From assembly GCA_947036815.1 (NCBI GenBank), contig CAMQRS010000020.1:1-32018 (forward strand): 32,018 nt of DNA, given 5' to 3'. Below the pieces are notes generated by a model. It was not told the origin of the DNA, did not search any database, and saw nothing but the letters and a program-made list of their open reading frames with translations. Below are positions 17,295 through 25,687 of this stretch, in pieces. This stretch comes from an uncultured Erysipelotrichaceae bacterium (GTDB lineage Bacteria > Bacillota_I > Bacilli_A > Erysipelotrichales > Erysipelotrichaceae). The position numbers and the translations under genes are program-made. How positions within the stretch are numbered: the first letter of the stretch is position 1; the number at the start of each line of letters is the position of its first letter.

Positions 17295-18314
17295 TTATAC
17301 CACCTCCACGCTTACTTGATGTTGTTCAAATAAGTTTAATAACGCTTGATAACTTGATTCATCATAATCATATACATGAACGTACATGACCCCAAATGAA
17401 GATAACAACGTGTTTGTAAGATTTGCATGCACAATACTCATAGACACTTCACTTTTTCTAATGATATTTGACAATATCGGTTGCTTAGCAATTGTCTCAG
17501 TGAATGTCAATCTCAATAGTTTTCCATTCGGATATATTAATTTTAAGTCTTTATCTAATTTTTCATCATCTGCTGAAGATGATAATTTACGAACAAATCG
17601 TTTAGTTACTTCATGTTTTGGTTCTTCAAACAGTGTTTTTACACTACCTTCTTCAACAATCTTACCATCTATCATCACTGCCATTTTATGACATACTTTT
17701 TGAACTACTTCCATTTGATGAGTAATTAATACAATGGTAATTCCTAGTTTATTATTAATATCAATTAATAGATCTAATATTGAATTACTTGTATCAGGAT
17801 CTAGTGCACTCGTTGCTTCATCACACAATAATATTTTAGGATGATTCGCAAGCGCTCTCGCAATGGCAACTCGTTGTTTTTGTCCACCACTTAACTGATT
17901 CGGATATGCTTTTTCTTTCCCTTGTAAACCAACTAATTCAATTAATTCTGCAACTCTTTGCGTTCTTAATTGCTTATTCATTCCTACCATTTCTAATGGT
18001 AATTCAATATTCTTTTCAATAGTACGACTCCACAATAAATGAAAATGTTGAAAGATCATCCCTATTTGACTACGTCTTTCATTTAACTTAGTATCACTAA
18101 GTAATGAAATGTCTTCACCATCAATAATTACGCTTCCACTGTCTTGTTTTTCTAATTGATTAATAATACGTATTAGAGTTGATTTTCCAGCTCCACTATA
18201 TCCAATAATTCCATAAATTTCTTTTTCTTCAATCGTTAAACTTACATCATTAATTGCATGAACTACTTGATTTTTAGACTTAAAAGTCTTTGTTATATTT
18301 TTTAACTGTAACAT
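17295..18314 (-). CDS. metN: Methionine ABC transporter ATP-binding protein MetN
   Basis: 339 aa. Walker A GYSGAGKST lies at residues 38-46, the signature LSGGQKQR follows, and Walker B is ILLCDEATSALD. The C-terminal NIL domain (LTFTETIAKQPILSNII onward) binds methionine and gives trans-inhibition in the family. The start is the second of two adjacent ATGs, 5 nt after GGAGG; the first is at 18317. It heads metNIQ and is controlled by the Met T-box upstream. Confidence 0.97.
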   Translation of the reverse strand: MLQLKNITKTFKSKNQVVHAINDVSLTIEEKEIYGIIGYSGAGKSTLIRIINQLEKQDSGSVIIDGEDISLLSDTKLNERRSQIGMIFQHFHLLWSRTIEKNIELPLEMVGMNKQLRTQRVAELIELVGLQGKEKAYPNQLSGGQKQRVAIARALANHPKILLCDEATSALDPDTSNSILDLLIDINNKLGITIVLITHQMEVVQKVCHKMAVMIDGKIVEEGSVKTLFEEPKHEVTKRFVRKLSSSADDEKLDKDLKLIYPNGKLLRLTFTETIAKQPILSNIIRKSEVSMSIVHANLTNTLLSSFGVMYVHVYDYDESSYQALLNLFEQHQVSVEVV

Positions 18315-18330
18315 CATTACCTCCTGATAA

Positions 18331-18600
18331 ATAAAAAAAACATTCACCCTACATAAAGGGCGAATGTATCGCGTTACCACCTTGTTTTATAAATATCTCA
18401 CAATATTTACCTCATTGAGTACTATCATACTCTAACATTTTTAACGGATGTACCCGACATGATTTTACAATTGCTCAACCACATAGCTCCAAGACCATTT
18501 TCATTTTACTTTCTTTATCCTTTTTCACCAAACAAGGATTCTCTACAAAAGAAATATAAAATTACTCTTCTTTTCATCGCTTTTATTTATGATTTCAATG
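18331..18600 (-). promoter_or_regulatory. T-box leader (Met specifier) upstream of metNIQ
   Basis: Minus-strand reading shows AGAGAATCC then TTGGTG, a specifier segment with ATG at plus-strand 18496-18498 placed 10 nt before GGAGC (the same register as the Ile leader). The T-box AAGGTGGTAACGCG lies at 18370-18383. The terminator stem (18341-18349 with 18358-18366, one G-U pair) is followed by TTTTTTTT. A Met specifier fits the downstream methionine importer. Confidence 0.93.
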
Positions 18601-18626
18601 TTACACCTTTTTAATTTTATTGTCAA
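18598..18626 (-). promoter_or_regulatory. Sigma-A promoter for the Met T-box / metNIQ
   Basis: The minus strand has TTGACA (18626-18621) and TAACAT (18603-18598) with exact 17-bp spacing, right before the T-box leader. Confidence 0.85.
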
Positions 18627-18642
18627 CTAATAATACAACATT

Positions 18643-19089
18643 CTACAGCTTATACCTTAAACGATATCTTTTACAATTATCATCTTCATAGTACTCATAA
18701 TATAACACTGTAATTTTGTGTATACTGCCTATTACCTTGTAGAGTAATGTACCATGGATTGTTTTCAGTGGTTCTATCACAAAGTATTCTTCCAATTGTG
18801 TATCTCCTTTTTGATATGGTTCACACAGGATTGGTTCATCTTCATTTTGTGAAAATAAAAAGTCTTCACTTAACAACTCCAAGGGTTCTACAATATTACT
18901 TCTAATGCTTATATGACACTTCAATAATTTTTCATTTTCTGAAGTTTTACTGTCTATAAGTTCCATATGATGCAACATAAAAGTAAAGTCGTTTGTTTGA
19001 TATTCATTTTTAAAAGCTCTGTTTGGAATATGATCATTTAATAATTGTCTACTCGTTTTATTGGTTTTATCTATTTTAATTAAATCCAC
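18643..19089 (-). CDS. Conserved-looking hypothetical protein
   Basis: 148 aa with a GTG start preceded by GAGGTGAGATA. No signal peptide or membrane segment is visible. The sequence has alternating beta-like segments and an acidic, tyrosine-rich C-terminus (ITVLYYEYYEDDNCKRYRLR). I do not recognise the family. It stops 17 nt before the metNIQ promoter and is divergent from the alpha/beta hydrolase. Confidence 0.65.
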   Translation of the reverse strand: MDLIKIDKTNKTSRQLLNDHIPNRAFKNEYQTNDFTFMLHHMELIDSKTSENEKLLKCHISIRSNIVEPLELLSEDFLFSQNEDEPILCEPYQKGDTQLEEYFVIEPLKTIHGTLLYKVIGSIHKITVLYYEYYEDDNCKRYRLRYKL

Positions 19090-19171
19090 TATCTCACCTC
19101 ATACATAGTATACAAATAAGTGACAGCTAATTTTGTCGTTATTTCACACAAATCAACAATAAAAATAATGG

Positions 19172-19177
19172 TATAAT
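19172..19177 (+). promoter_or_regulatory. Extended -10 promoter of the hydrolase gene
   Basis: TGGTATAAT (extended -10; hexamer at 19172-19177) lies about 16 nt upstream of the start codon. The -35 is not recognisable, as is common for extended -10 promoters. Confidence 0.6.
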
Positions 19178-19193
19178 AGAGACGGTGATATAA

Positions 19194-19928
19194 ATGTTAA
19201 AAAAACTATTAAGTAAATTTAAAAAAGAAAAAAAAGTAGAGAACGTAGTAGAAGAAAAGAATGTAATTATTGCGATACATGGTTTTGGTCTTAGGCGTAC
19301 TAAGGAGTTTGATAACTTCAAGTTATGGCATGAACAAGAAATCGTTGTATTTCCTATTTATGATCTTGAAAACAAAGAAGATTGTGTTGCTTCTACATGG
19401 ATTAAAAGATGTGAACAACGCATTGAACACTACATCGAACAAGGGTATACCATTCAATTAATAGGGTTTTCTATGGGTGGAGTTATTGCGACCCATCTAG
19501 CAAGCAAATATAAGATTGAACGCTTATTCTTACTTGCTCCCGCCTTTGATTATCTAAATATAGTCAATATTGTTAGTAGTGTAAAAAATAAAGTTATGTT
19601 TGATGAAAAAGCACATAAACATAAAATGCCGTCAAACTTTACAAGTTGCTTCATGGAAGTTGTAAAAACATGCAAAGACAGCATTGAGTATGTTACTTGT
19701 CCTATTTGTATCGTGCATGGATACAATGATGAAGTTATTCCTTTACGTAGTTCTTTAAGTGCATACAAACGGATTCAACATGATAATAAACAATTGTTTA
19801 TTATTAACGAAGGAAAACATCGAATGATGCTTAATGAACATACTGCATGGGAAACCTATCAAATATTTAAGTTATTTATGCAGAAATCGATTGTTGACTA
19901 CAATGTAGAAAATATTGAAAATAAATAA
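19194..19928 (+). CDS. Alpha/beta hydrolase family protein
   Basis: 244 aa. The serine nucleophile elbow is GFSMGG (Ser93). The acid is probably Asp179 in HGYNDEVIP and the base His209 in EGKHRMM. The oxyanion-side motif HGFG lies at residues 29-32. The N-terminal 20 residues are strongly basic. The substrate is unknown; an esterase or carboxylesterase/lipase-like role is possible. It is monocistronic, with a terminator directly downstream. Confidence 0.88.
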   Translation: MLKKLLSKFKKEKKVENVVEEKNVIIAIHGFGLRRTKEFDNFKLWHEQEIVVFPIYDLENKEDCVASTWIKRCEQRIEHYIEQGYTIQLIGFSMGGVIATHLASKYKIERLFLLAPAFDYLNIVNIVSSVKNKVMFDEKAHKHKMPSNFTSCFMEVVKTCKDSIEYVTCPICIVHGYNDEVIPLRSSLSAYKRIQHDNKQLFIINEGKHRMMLNEHTAWETYQIFKLFMQKSIVDYNVENIENK

Positions 19929-19955
19929 AACGAAGGACATCTATTAATATCTATT

Positions 19956-19990
19956 AAGAAACATAAGAAAATTTTATGTTTCTTTTTTTA
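19956..19990 (+). terminator. Terminator after the alpha/beta hydrolase gene
   Basis: An 11-bp perfect stem (19956-19966 with 19974-19984) is followed by TTTTTT on the plus strand. Confidence 0.85.
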
Positions 19991-20003
19991 TTGTTGGTCA
20001 GGA

Positions 20004-20034
20004 TATAAAAAGAAATAGCAGTATGTTGCTATTT
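20004..20034 (-). terminator. Terminator of the pncA-pncB-membrane protein operon
   Basis: AAATAGCA (20013-20020) pairs with TGCTATTT (20027-20034), and the minus strand then runs CTTTTTAT. It overlaps the stop codon of the membrane protein gene. Confidence 0.8.
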
Positions 20035-20667
20035 CATGTTTAATTGATAAAATTTTTCGTAAATATTCGTTATAAAACTATCCTTATTTGTTTTGTATCT
20101 TCTATAAATTAAGAAGGTAGTAAATAATCCACCTATAATACAAACAATAATATCGCCCATTGCATCATATACCCCTGTACTGTAATGCTTAATAGAATCA
20201 TTATCAAATAACACAAGAATTGAGAATTCATATAATTCCCAAATACATGCAATTGATATATTTATCGCATTCACAAACAAGTACATAATCGTATGTTCTT
20301 TTCTTTCAACTACTAATACTTTCTTTAAGCTACAATATAGAATATAGGCAGCCAGTGCGCCTAGCACTCCGCTATAGGCATGTGTATATTTATCCCAATA
20401 CGGCACAGTTTTATAAAAAATAAATGAGCTCCCACATAATGAAGCCATAAAAATAAATATTAGCGCAAGTATATACAATTCATAAATAGGCTTTAACTTT
20501 AATAATTTAAATGCTACTGGCACTACAAATACTAAAGCCAATGATACAAATGTCATTGAATATGCATATTCATACCCTTTTATCGTATTTACATAAAAGG
20601 CATATCCACATAATAGTAGATACATTACAAATAAACCGTAATACAAGTTCTTCTTATTATTCAACAT
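20029..20667 (-). CDS. Multi-spanning membrane protein, DUF2238/YjdF-like
   Basis: 212 aa with about six hydrophobic helices. The motifs WDKYTHAYSG, WELYEFSI and YDAMGDIIVCIIGG resemble the conserved His/Glu/Asp pattern of the DUF2238 (YjdF) family, whose function is unknown. It starts 4 nt after pncB, with TTTTC-rich sequence and AAAGGA upstream. Operon placement suggests a link to nicotinate metabolism or transport, but that is only an inference. Confidence 0.72.
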   Translation of the reverse strand: MLNNKKNLYYGLFVMYLLLCGYAFYVNTIKGYEYAYSMTFVSLALVFVVPVAFKLLKLKPIYELYILALIFIFMASLCGSSFIFYKTVPYWDKYTHAYSGVLGALAAYILYCSLKKVLVVERKEHTIMYLFVNAINISIACIWELYEFSILVLFDNDSIKHYSTGVYDAMGDIIVCIIGGLFTTFLIYRRYKTNKDSFITNIYEKFYQLNMK

Positions 20668-20671
20668 CGTA

Positions 20672-22150
20672 TTATCCTTTCCTTATATCTTCTAACATGT
20701 TTAATTTTAAATCTAATAATTGTTTAGATAAATCCACATAATATGTTTGCGGATATTCAAATCTAAATATCTCTTCCCATAAGCGATCTAATTCTTTTTT
20801 AGAATATTGTTTTATTTCTTCAATGTTTGGGCAATCGTACACGAGAGACCCCTGACTGAAGATAGGAACATGTAAGTTTTCAATTGTGAAACTTCCTTTT
20901 TCGAACGTTTTGTTTTTCCACACATTTTCAGGGTGGTAAATCGTTACATCTTCTTGTTCACCGATGATTTCATCATGCAAGGTAATTAAGTCCGCCATTG
21001 CTTTACCTGTTTCTTTATCAAAGATACGGTATAAATTTTTGAAGCCTGGATTTGTCAATTTTTCTGCATTTTCGCTTATTTTAATCTTCGGTGTATATTT
21101 TCCATTATGGTATACGGAACTCATTTTATACACTCCACCAAACACTGGTGTACTTTTACTACAGATTAAATTTTCTCCAACTCCGAATGCGTCAATTTGC
21201 GCTCCTTGAGAAATCAGTGATTTGATAATATATTCATCAAATGAGTTACTTGCGATAATTTGACAATCTGATAACCCCGCAGCATCTAATTCAGTACGTA
21301 TTTTTTTAGATAAATAGGCCATGTCTCCACTGTCAATACGCACTCCTTTTAGTCTATATCCATTAGGTATTAAATATTCATACGCTAGTTTAATTGAATT
21401 CTTCACTCCACTTTTTAGAGTGTCATAAGTATCAATTAATAACGTACATGTATCTGGGTAAATCTTTGCATAGGCTAAGAACGCTTCATATTCACTATTA
21501 TAGCTTTGTACAAATGAATGAGCCATAGTTCCAATTGCTGGAATATCAAAATCTCTTCCTGCTGAAGTTGTTGCTGTTGAGTTTACCCCACCTATATAAG
21601 CGGCACGAGAGCCAAAAGTGGCTGCATCAAAGTTATGTGCTCTTCTTGCTCCAAATTCCATTACACTACGTCCTGCTGCGCTTCTAACGATGCGATTTGC
21701 TTTAGTAGCTATTAATGTTTGATGATTTATTGTTAATAACAATGCCGTTTCTATTAATTGTGCTTCAATAATTTTAGCACGAACTCGTAATAATGGTTCA
21801 TTAGGAAACACTGGTGTCCCCTCTTTTACTGACCAAATATCTCCACTAAAGATAAAATGTCTTAAATAATTAAGAAATTCTTCACTAAATAAGTTTTGAG
21901 TACGTAAATAGGCAATGTCTTTATCGCTAAAACTTAAGTTTTGCACAAATCCTATAAATTGTTCAAGTCCTGCAAAGATAGCAAATCCACCTTCATCTGG
22001 ATTTCGTCTATAAAACATATCGAATGTCACAATTTCTTCACTTCTATTCGTTGAAAAATAAACTTGTGACATGGTTAATTCATAAAAATCCATCACTAGA
22101 CTTAAATTTCTTGTATCTCTAAAATCAAATTTTAAATCAAAATTTTTCAT
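20672..22150 (-). CDS. pncB: Nicotinate phosphoribosyltransferase
   Basis: 492 aa. It makes nicotinate mononucleotide from nicotinate, PRPP and ATP (Preiss-Handler salvage). The N-terminus MDFYELTMSQVYF, FDMFYRRNP and the phosphorylatable-histidine motif GTMAHSFVQ (His211) identify it. RRAHNFDAATFGSRAAYIGG is also typical. It lies 10 nt after pncA and 4 nt before the membrane protein gene. Confidence 0.96.
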   Translation of the reverse strand: MKNFDLKFDFRDTRNLSLVMDFYELTMSQVYFSTNRSEEIVTFDMFYRRNPDEGGFAIFAGLEQFIGFVQNLSFSDKDIAYLRTQNLFSEEFLNYLRHFIFSGDIWSVKEGTPVFPNEPLLRVRAKIIEAQLIETALLLTINHQTLIATKANRIVRSAAGRSVMEFGARRAHNFDAATFGSRAAYIGGVNSTATTSAGRDFDIPAIGTMAHSFVQSYNSEYEAFLAYAKIYPDTCTLLIDTYDTLKSGVKNSIKLAYEYLIPNGYRLKGVRIDSGDMAYLSKKIRTELDAAGLSDCQIIASNSFDEYIIKSLISQGAQIDAFGVGENLICSKSTPVFGGVYKMSSVYHNGKYTPKIKISENAEKLTNPGFKNLYRIFDKETGKAMADLITLHDEIIGEQEDVTIYHPENVWKNKTFEKGSFTIENLHVPIFSQGSLVYDCPNIEEIKQYSKKELDRLWEEIFRFEYPQTYYVDLSKQLLDLKLNMLEDIRKG

Positions 22151-22160
22151 GTTCTTACTC

Positions 22161-22772
22161 CTATGTTAATTCCACTACATGAATTCCATTTAACTGCATA
22201 ATTAAACAAGCCATTTCATTATATTTCATCGCATTATGAACGCCATCGATATGATACGTTTCCATCATATTTACTGGTGTAATTACCCTATGATTTATTA
22301 AGTCGTTCTCATTTAAATAAGTATTTATCGCTAATGCAAGTTGTAGGATGCATATATCTGTACAACAACCTACAATCACAATATCTTGATATTGCTCAAT
22401 GTTATCTTCAATAAATTGATGAATTTCTTTTGCTACAAATGCATTTGTTGAATTTTTATAATATTTGTTTTTTACATATGGTAACAGTTCGTCTATTACT
22501 TTTGACTCTTCCGTTCCTTTAATACAGTGTACTGGGAATGTTGCAAATTCTTTACTATCTAAATCATGTCCGTCACATATAAATACAGAGGGAGATGTTT
22601 GATTTAATAGATTTTTGATATCTCCAACTATTTCTAATATTGCACGATCACTTAAACTACCTTCTTTAACAAATCCATTAATCATATCAACTACAAAAAC
22701 CAATGGCTTCTGTAAAGAAGTTATATTTTCTTTTTTTATATTCTCCATGAAATTACATGAAATCTTTGCCAT
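22161..22772 (-). CDS. pncA: Isochorismatase-like cysteine hydrolase, probable nicotinamidase
   Basis: 203 aa. Likely triad residues are Asp29 (VVDMINGF), Lys106 (YYKNSTNAF) and Cys141 (GCCTDIC). Asp67, His69 and His82 could be metal ligands. It should deamidate nicotinamide to nicotinate. Function is supported by the neighbouring pncB, which uses that product. The start has GAGGTGATACATT upstream, and a TATAAT lies about 20 nt before it. Confidence 0.88.
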   Translation of the reverse strand: MAKISCNFMENIKKENITSLQKPLVFVVDMINGFVKEGSLSDRAILEIVGDIKNLLNQTSPSVFICDGHDLDSKEFATFPVHCIKGTEESKVIDELLPYVKNKYYKNSTNAFVAKEIHQFIEDNIEQYQDIVIVGCCTDICILQLALAINTYLNENDLINHRVITPVNMMETYHIDGVHNAMKYNEMACLIMQLNGIHVVELT

Positions 22773-22793
22773 AATGTATCACCTCATTGCATA

Positions 22794-22799
22794 ATTATA
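22794..22799 (-). promoter_or_regulatory. Likely -10 element of the pncA-pncB operon
   Basis: TATAAT on the minus strand is preceded by TG. A weak TTTTAT lies 17 bp upstream as a possible -35. Confidence 0.5.
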
Positions 22800-22905
22800 C
22801 ACTTTTATCACTCCTAATAAAAGCGCAATATGAAGATACGTCTGTTTATATCAAAATTGTTTTTATTTTTATATAGTAATTATTATTTTTATTTGATAAA
22901 AAGTG

Positions 22906-22934
22906 TTTACAAGTGTTCATTTTTAGTATATAAT
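22906..22934 (+). promoter_or_regulatory. Promoter of tRNA-His
   Basis: TTTACA (22906-22911) and TATAAT (22929-22934) have exactly 17 bp between them and lie 20 nt before the tRNA. Confidence 0.85.
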
Positions 22935-22954
22935 CATAAATGCAAATGAAATAT

Positions 22955-23031
22955 GGCGGTTGTGGTGAAGTGGTTAACACAGCTGGTTGTGGTCCAGTCA
23001 TGCGTGGGTTCGAGTCCCATCAGTCGCCCCA
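22955..23031 (+). tRNA. tRNA-His (GTG anticodon)
   Basis: The acceptor stem is GCGGTTG with CAGTCGC. An extra 5' G (the G-1 expected for tRNA-His) faces discriminator C. The D arm is GTG-AAGTGGTTAA-CAC, the anticodon stem is GCTGG/CCAGT with loop TTGTGGT (anticodon GTG), and the T arm GTGGGTTCGAGTCCCAT is intact. The 3' CCA is encoded in the genome. No fragment of its 3' end is repeated in this window, so I see no direct attachment-site duplication. Confidence 0.97.
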
Positions 23032-23105
23032 TTATAAATTTTCAAACATTTGCAAATATTACTAGAATTAGTTTTATTTCATTTATTTAATTTTACGCAA
23101 ATAAA

Positions 23106-23132
23106 AAGTTAGTCATTTATTACAACTAACTT
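23106..23132 (-). terminator. Hairpin downstream of tRNA-His
   Basis: AAGTTAGT (23106-23113) and ACTAACTT (23125-23132) form an 8-bp stem with an 11-nt loop. The minus strand continues TTTATTT, so it could end a minus-strand transcript; on the plus strand it has no T-run. Confidence 0.5.
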
Positions 23133-23162
23133 GATTAATACAGTTCTTCACTTTACTTTCAC

Positions 23163-23300
23163 TTGAATAAAGCGAAAATCATGTGTTATAATTATTGCGT
23201 AGAATATAATAATAGTGTTATAATAACGCAGTAACGGTTGTATTTACAGTTGAAGTGTAAATAAAATCTTTTTAAAAAGAGTCTTAGAACTCTTTTTTTT
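23163..23300 (+). ncRNA. Candidate small RNA unit with two promoters and a terminator
   Basis: Two promoters in the same direction overlap. P1 has TTGAAT (23163-23168) and TATAAT (23187-23192). P2 has TTGCGT (23195-23200) and TATAAT (23219-23224). Both have 18-bp spacing, and GTGTTATAAT is repeated 32 bp apart. A TATTTACA/TGTAAATA hairpin (23241-23248 with 23256-23263) and a 9-bp terminator stem with a T-run (23274-23300) follow. There is no credible reading frame in about 70-100 nt. No known RNA family is recognised, and this is a structural prediction only. Confidence 0.45.
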
Positions 23301-23351
23301 ATTTGGTTTTATCCATATCATTGTATCATAACCATTATTAAATGCAATAGA

Positions 23352-23403
23352 ATATAAAAAAACAAACACCTTCATCAATTTGAGGGTGTTTGTTTTTTTA
23401 TAT
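23352..23403. terminator. Perfect 19-bp inverted repeat, likely bidirectional terminator
   Basis: Positions 23352-23370 and 23385-23403 are exact reverse complements around a 14-nt loop. The arms start with ATAT plus seven A and end in CAAACACC, so both strands end in seven T. No intact gene lies immediately on either side. Confidence 0.7.
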
Positions 23404-23445
23404 GCAAGCAGTAATTACTCCATTACATTCATATAAACTAATGAT

Positions 23446-23860
23446 TCAGCGTATAGGCACAGAGTATTCTCCTTTCTTATCATTATATACAACTTTCTCC
23501 ATCAGTAGTACAGAAATTGCCTTTACAACCTTTATACGAATAAAAGGTTACGATCAATGAGTCATATAAATTTACCGAACGCTCACTTCTTTTTTGCTTT
23601 ATTTGAAAACTCATCTAAAGTATTATTTATTTTCACTTTCAAATTTTGCTTAACTCCTCAGATTCTTCACTATATACAAATTTAATGTAATTTATTTCCC
23701 TAATGATTTTTAACCTTCTAAAATTTACAGTACGATCATTCCATTCACTAATTAACTCAATTATATCAAGCAAGTATTTTGTTCACCTCAATTACATCGC
23801 AACTAATTCCCTAAAAAACATTAAGACCAACACACTTACGATAGTCTCCGTCACTTATCA
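23446..23860 (-). pseudogene. Decayed minus-strand coding remnant
   Basis: No intact gene spans here, but protein-like pieces lie in order on the minus strand in shifting frames. A 47-codon stop-free stretch at 23642-23782 includes ELISEWNDRTVNFRRLKII. A 33-codon tail at 23449-23547 ends KKGEYSVPIR before a stop at 23446. A piece near 23600 reads NNTLDEFSNKAKKK, and another near 23820 reads GDYRKCVGLNVF. Stops and frame changes separate them. The family is unknown; an ATPase-type C-terminus is a weak impression only. Confidence 0.45.
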
Positions 23861-24410
23861 GTTCCAATATTTTCATTCACATCAAATTTGATTTTTTTCG
23901 CTTTTCTATTACAACCTTCTCCCTCTTGCCATTAATAATTTTTCGCACTACTAGAAATACATTTGTATTTTATCAAAAGCATAAAATTTGTAGTTGTTTC
24001 TGAAGTAGTTTAAATTTTTTTTATTTTGAGTTGCTGCAAGACACTCTTTATTTTCTAGACATATTCTATATATTTGTCTTATGAGGATTTTGAAATTCTA
24101 AAATAAAAATTGATAACACTTCCTTAATTCTTCAAAAACATCCTACATTCTCATCTTCAATTGATTTTATCATAGTGTAAAGCTATATAACTTTAATTAA
24201 TATTTTCCCGTTTAACAAATAACCATTCATTGTATTTGAAATTAATAGTTGATATAATTAAACACGACAGTTCGATAGAAATGATTAAACCACGCAACTA
24301 AAATCACAAAACAAAAATATTTAGAATGCTCATATATAATTTTACAAAACAGTATAATCTTCAGCCATATAACATTATATTTAAAAAAAAGAGAAAAAGG
24401 AGTAATTTAT
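23861..24410. other. AT-rich intergenic stretch before the AlbA_2 gene
   Basis: I see no convincing complete gene. A 48-codon stop-free minus-strand frame at 23954-24097 contains CLAATQNKKNLNYF-like sequence and might be another eroded piece. A TATAAT at 24353-24358 precedes the AlbA_2 gene start by about 50 nt, with no clear -35. Confidence 0.4.
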
Positions 24411-25670
24411 ATGAAAAGAAATAATTTCGATTCAGTCAATTTCACAGAAGAAATTAGAAGTCTAATTGAATTAGAAACAGAGGGCAGTTATTGGGACTTC
24501 AAAGAGATGTGGTACGACAATAAAACAAGCTTATTACACGATATAATTTGTATGTCTAACAACCTTGAAAACAGAAACGCCTATATAATTTTAGGCATTA
24601 GAGATAGCAAAGATGAAAAAGGGTTTTCTGTCGTAGGCATTGATACTCAGAACGCAAATAGAAAAGACCAAGCTCAACTCATTACCTTTTTACGAGATAA
24701 AAAGTTTGCAGGTGGGATAAGACCAGAAATATATTTGCATACGATCCAATATAACGAAACAACTTCACTCGACATCATCATTATAAAAAACACTTTAAAC
24801 ACCCCTTATTACCTAAGTGAAAGTTTTGAAGGAGTTTTCAAAAGTAACATATATTCCCGCATCGGCGACTGTAATACACCAAAAGATAAAACAGCAGATA
24901 TAGATAAAGTAGAGTATCTATGGAAAAAAAGATTTGGCATCGATCTTTCTCCCCTCGAGAAAATTGAATACTTATTGCAAAACACAAAAGATTGGTTACC
25001 CAGTGGAACAGACGGAATACACACAGCTAACGATGCTACTAGCCTGTGGTACCACAAACAGTATCCAGAGTTTTCAATTAGTTATGCTATGGATATAAAT
25101 AGATTCAATAATGGGCGCATTGATGAAATTGAACAAGATATTTACTGGATGAATGTATTAGTCCAGCCACTTCATAATACTTATATTTATAATTTAAATA
25201 TAAAATATCACTCAACAACTGTATACTCTTCCACAGCAATTTTTGCAGATGGAGGTAGGTTTATCAGAACTTTATGGAAGCAAGAAACCATTAAAATTGA
25301 TGAATATAATTTTCTTCACTATTCATACGTTGAAAAGGACAACATAGATTACGCACTTGATAATTGGTTAAACAATCATTATGAGACAGTAAATCAAACG
25401 ATAAACACAAAATTTATAGACTCCACCGAACCGTGGAAATTGCATCCGGATTATATCTGCATTCATAATCCATATTGTGTTGTCCCCGTCTTTAAAAGCA
25501 AAGAAGAACACCTGGAATTTAAAGAGTATGTAACGTTACATACAGAAAAATTAAATGAAAGTATCGGAATATTTCCTAACCCCAGTTACAATGATCCAAA
25601 ATATATAAAACACTTGTGCAACTTAGGTTCAACGCTTGTAAATTGGCTAAAAATATGGAGATGTGACTAA
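24411..25670 (+). CDS. AlbA_2 (Schlafen-type) domain protein
   Basis: 419 aa. The N-terminal 170 residues show an AlbA_2/Schlafen-like pattern: LIELETEGSYWDFKEMW, HDIICMSNN, NAYIILGIRDS, then VVGID and an SNIYSRIGDCNTP core. Such domains occur in putative helicase or nuclease partners and in phage-defence loci, but the biochemical role is uncertain. The remainder (about 180-419) has no recognised domain. AAGGAG lies 10 nt before the ATG. It is followed 17 nt later by another gene, so they are probably co-expressed. Confidence 0.8.
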   Translation: MKRNNFDSVNFTEEIRSLIELETEGSYWDFKEMWYDNKTSLLHDIICMSNNLENRNAYIILGIRDSKDEKGFSVVGIDTQNANRKDQAQLITFLRDKKFAGGIRPEIYLHTIQYNETTSLDIIIIKNTLNTPYYLSESFEGVFKSNIYSRIGDCNTPKDKTADIDKVEYLWKKRFGIDLSPLEKIEYLLQNTKDWLPSGTDGIHTANDATSLWYHKQYPEFSISYAMDINRFNNGRIDEIEQDIYWMNVLVQPLHNTYIYNLNIKYHSTTVYSSTAIFADGGRFIRTLWKQETIKIDEYNFLHYSYVEKDNIDYALDNWLNNHYETVNQTINTKFIDSTEPWKLHPDYICIHNPYCVVPVFKSKEEHLEFKEYVTLHTEKLNESIGIFPNPSYNDPKYIKHLCNLGSTLVNWLKIWRCD

Positions 25671-25687
25671 ATATGGGGAGAAATTTA

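Noticed and set aside
23703-23891. 62-aa plus-strand frame in the gene-poor stretch
   Set aside because: No ribosome site; the minus strand of the same area carries better protein-like fragments.
22800-24410. CRISPR array
   Set aside because: The repeats seen are single inverted repeats and a promoter duplication; there is no regularly spaced repeat array.
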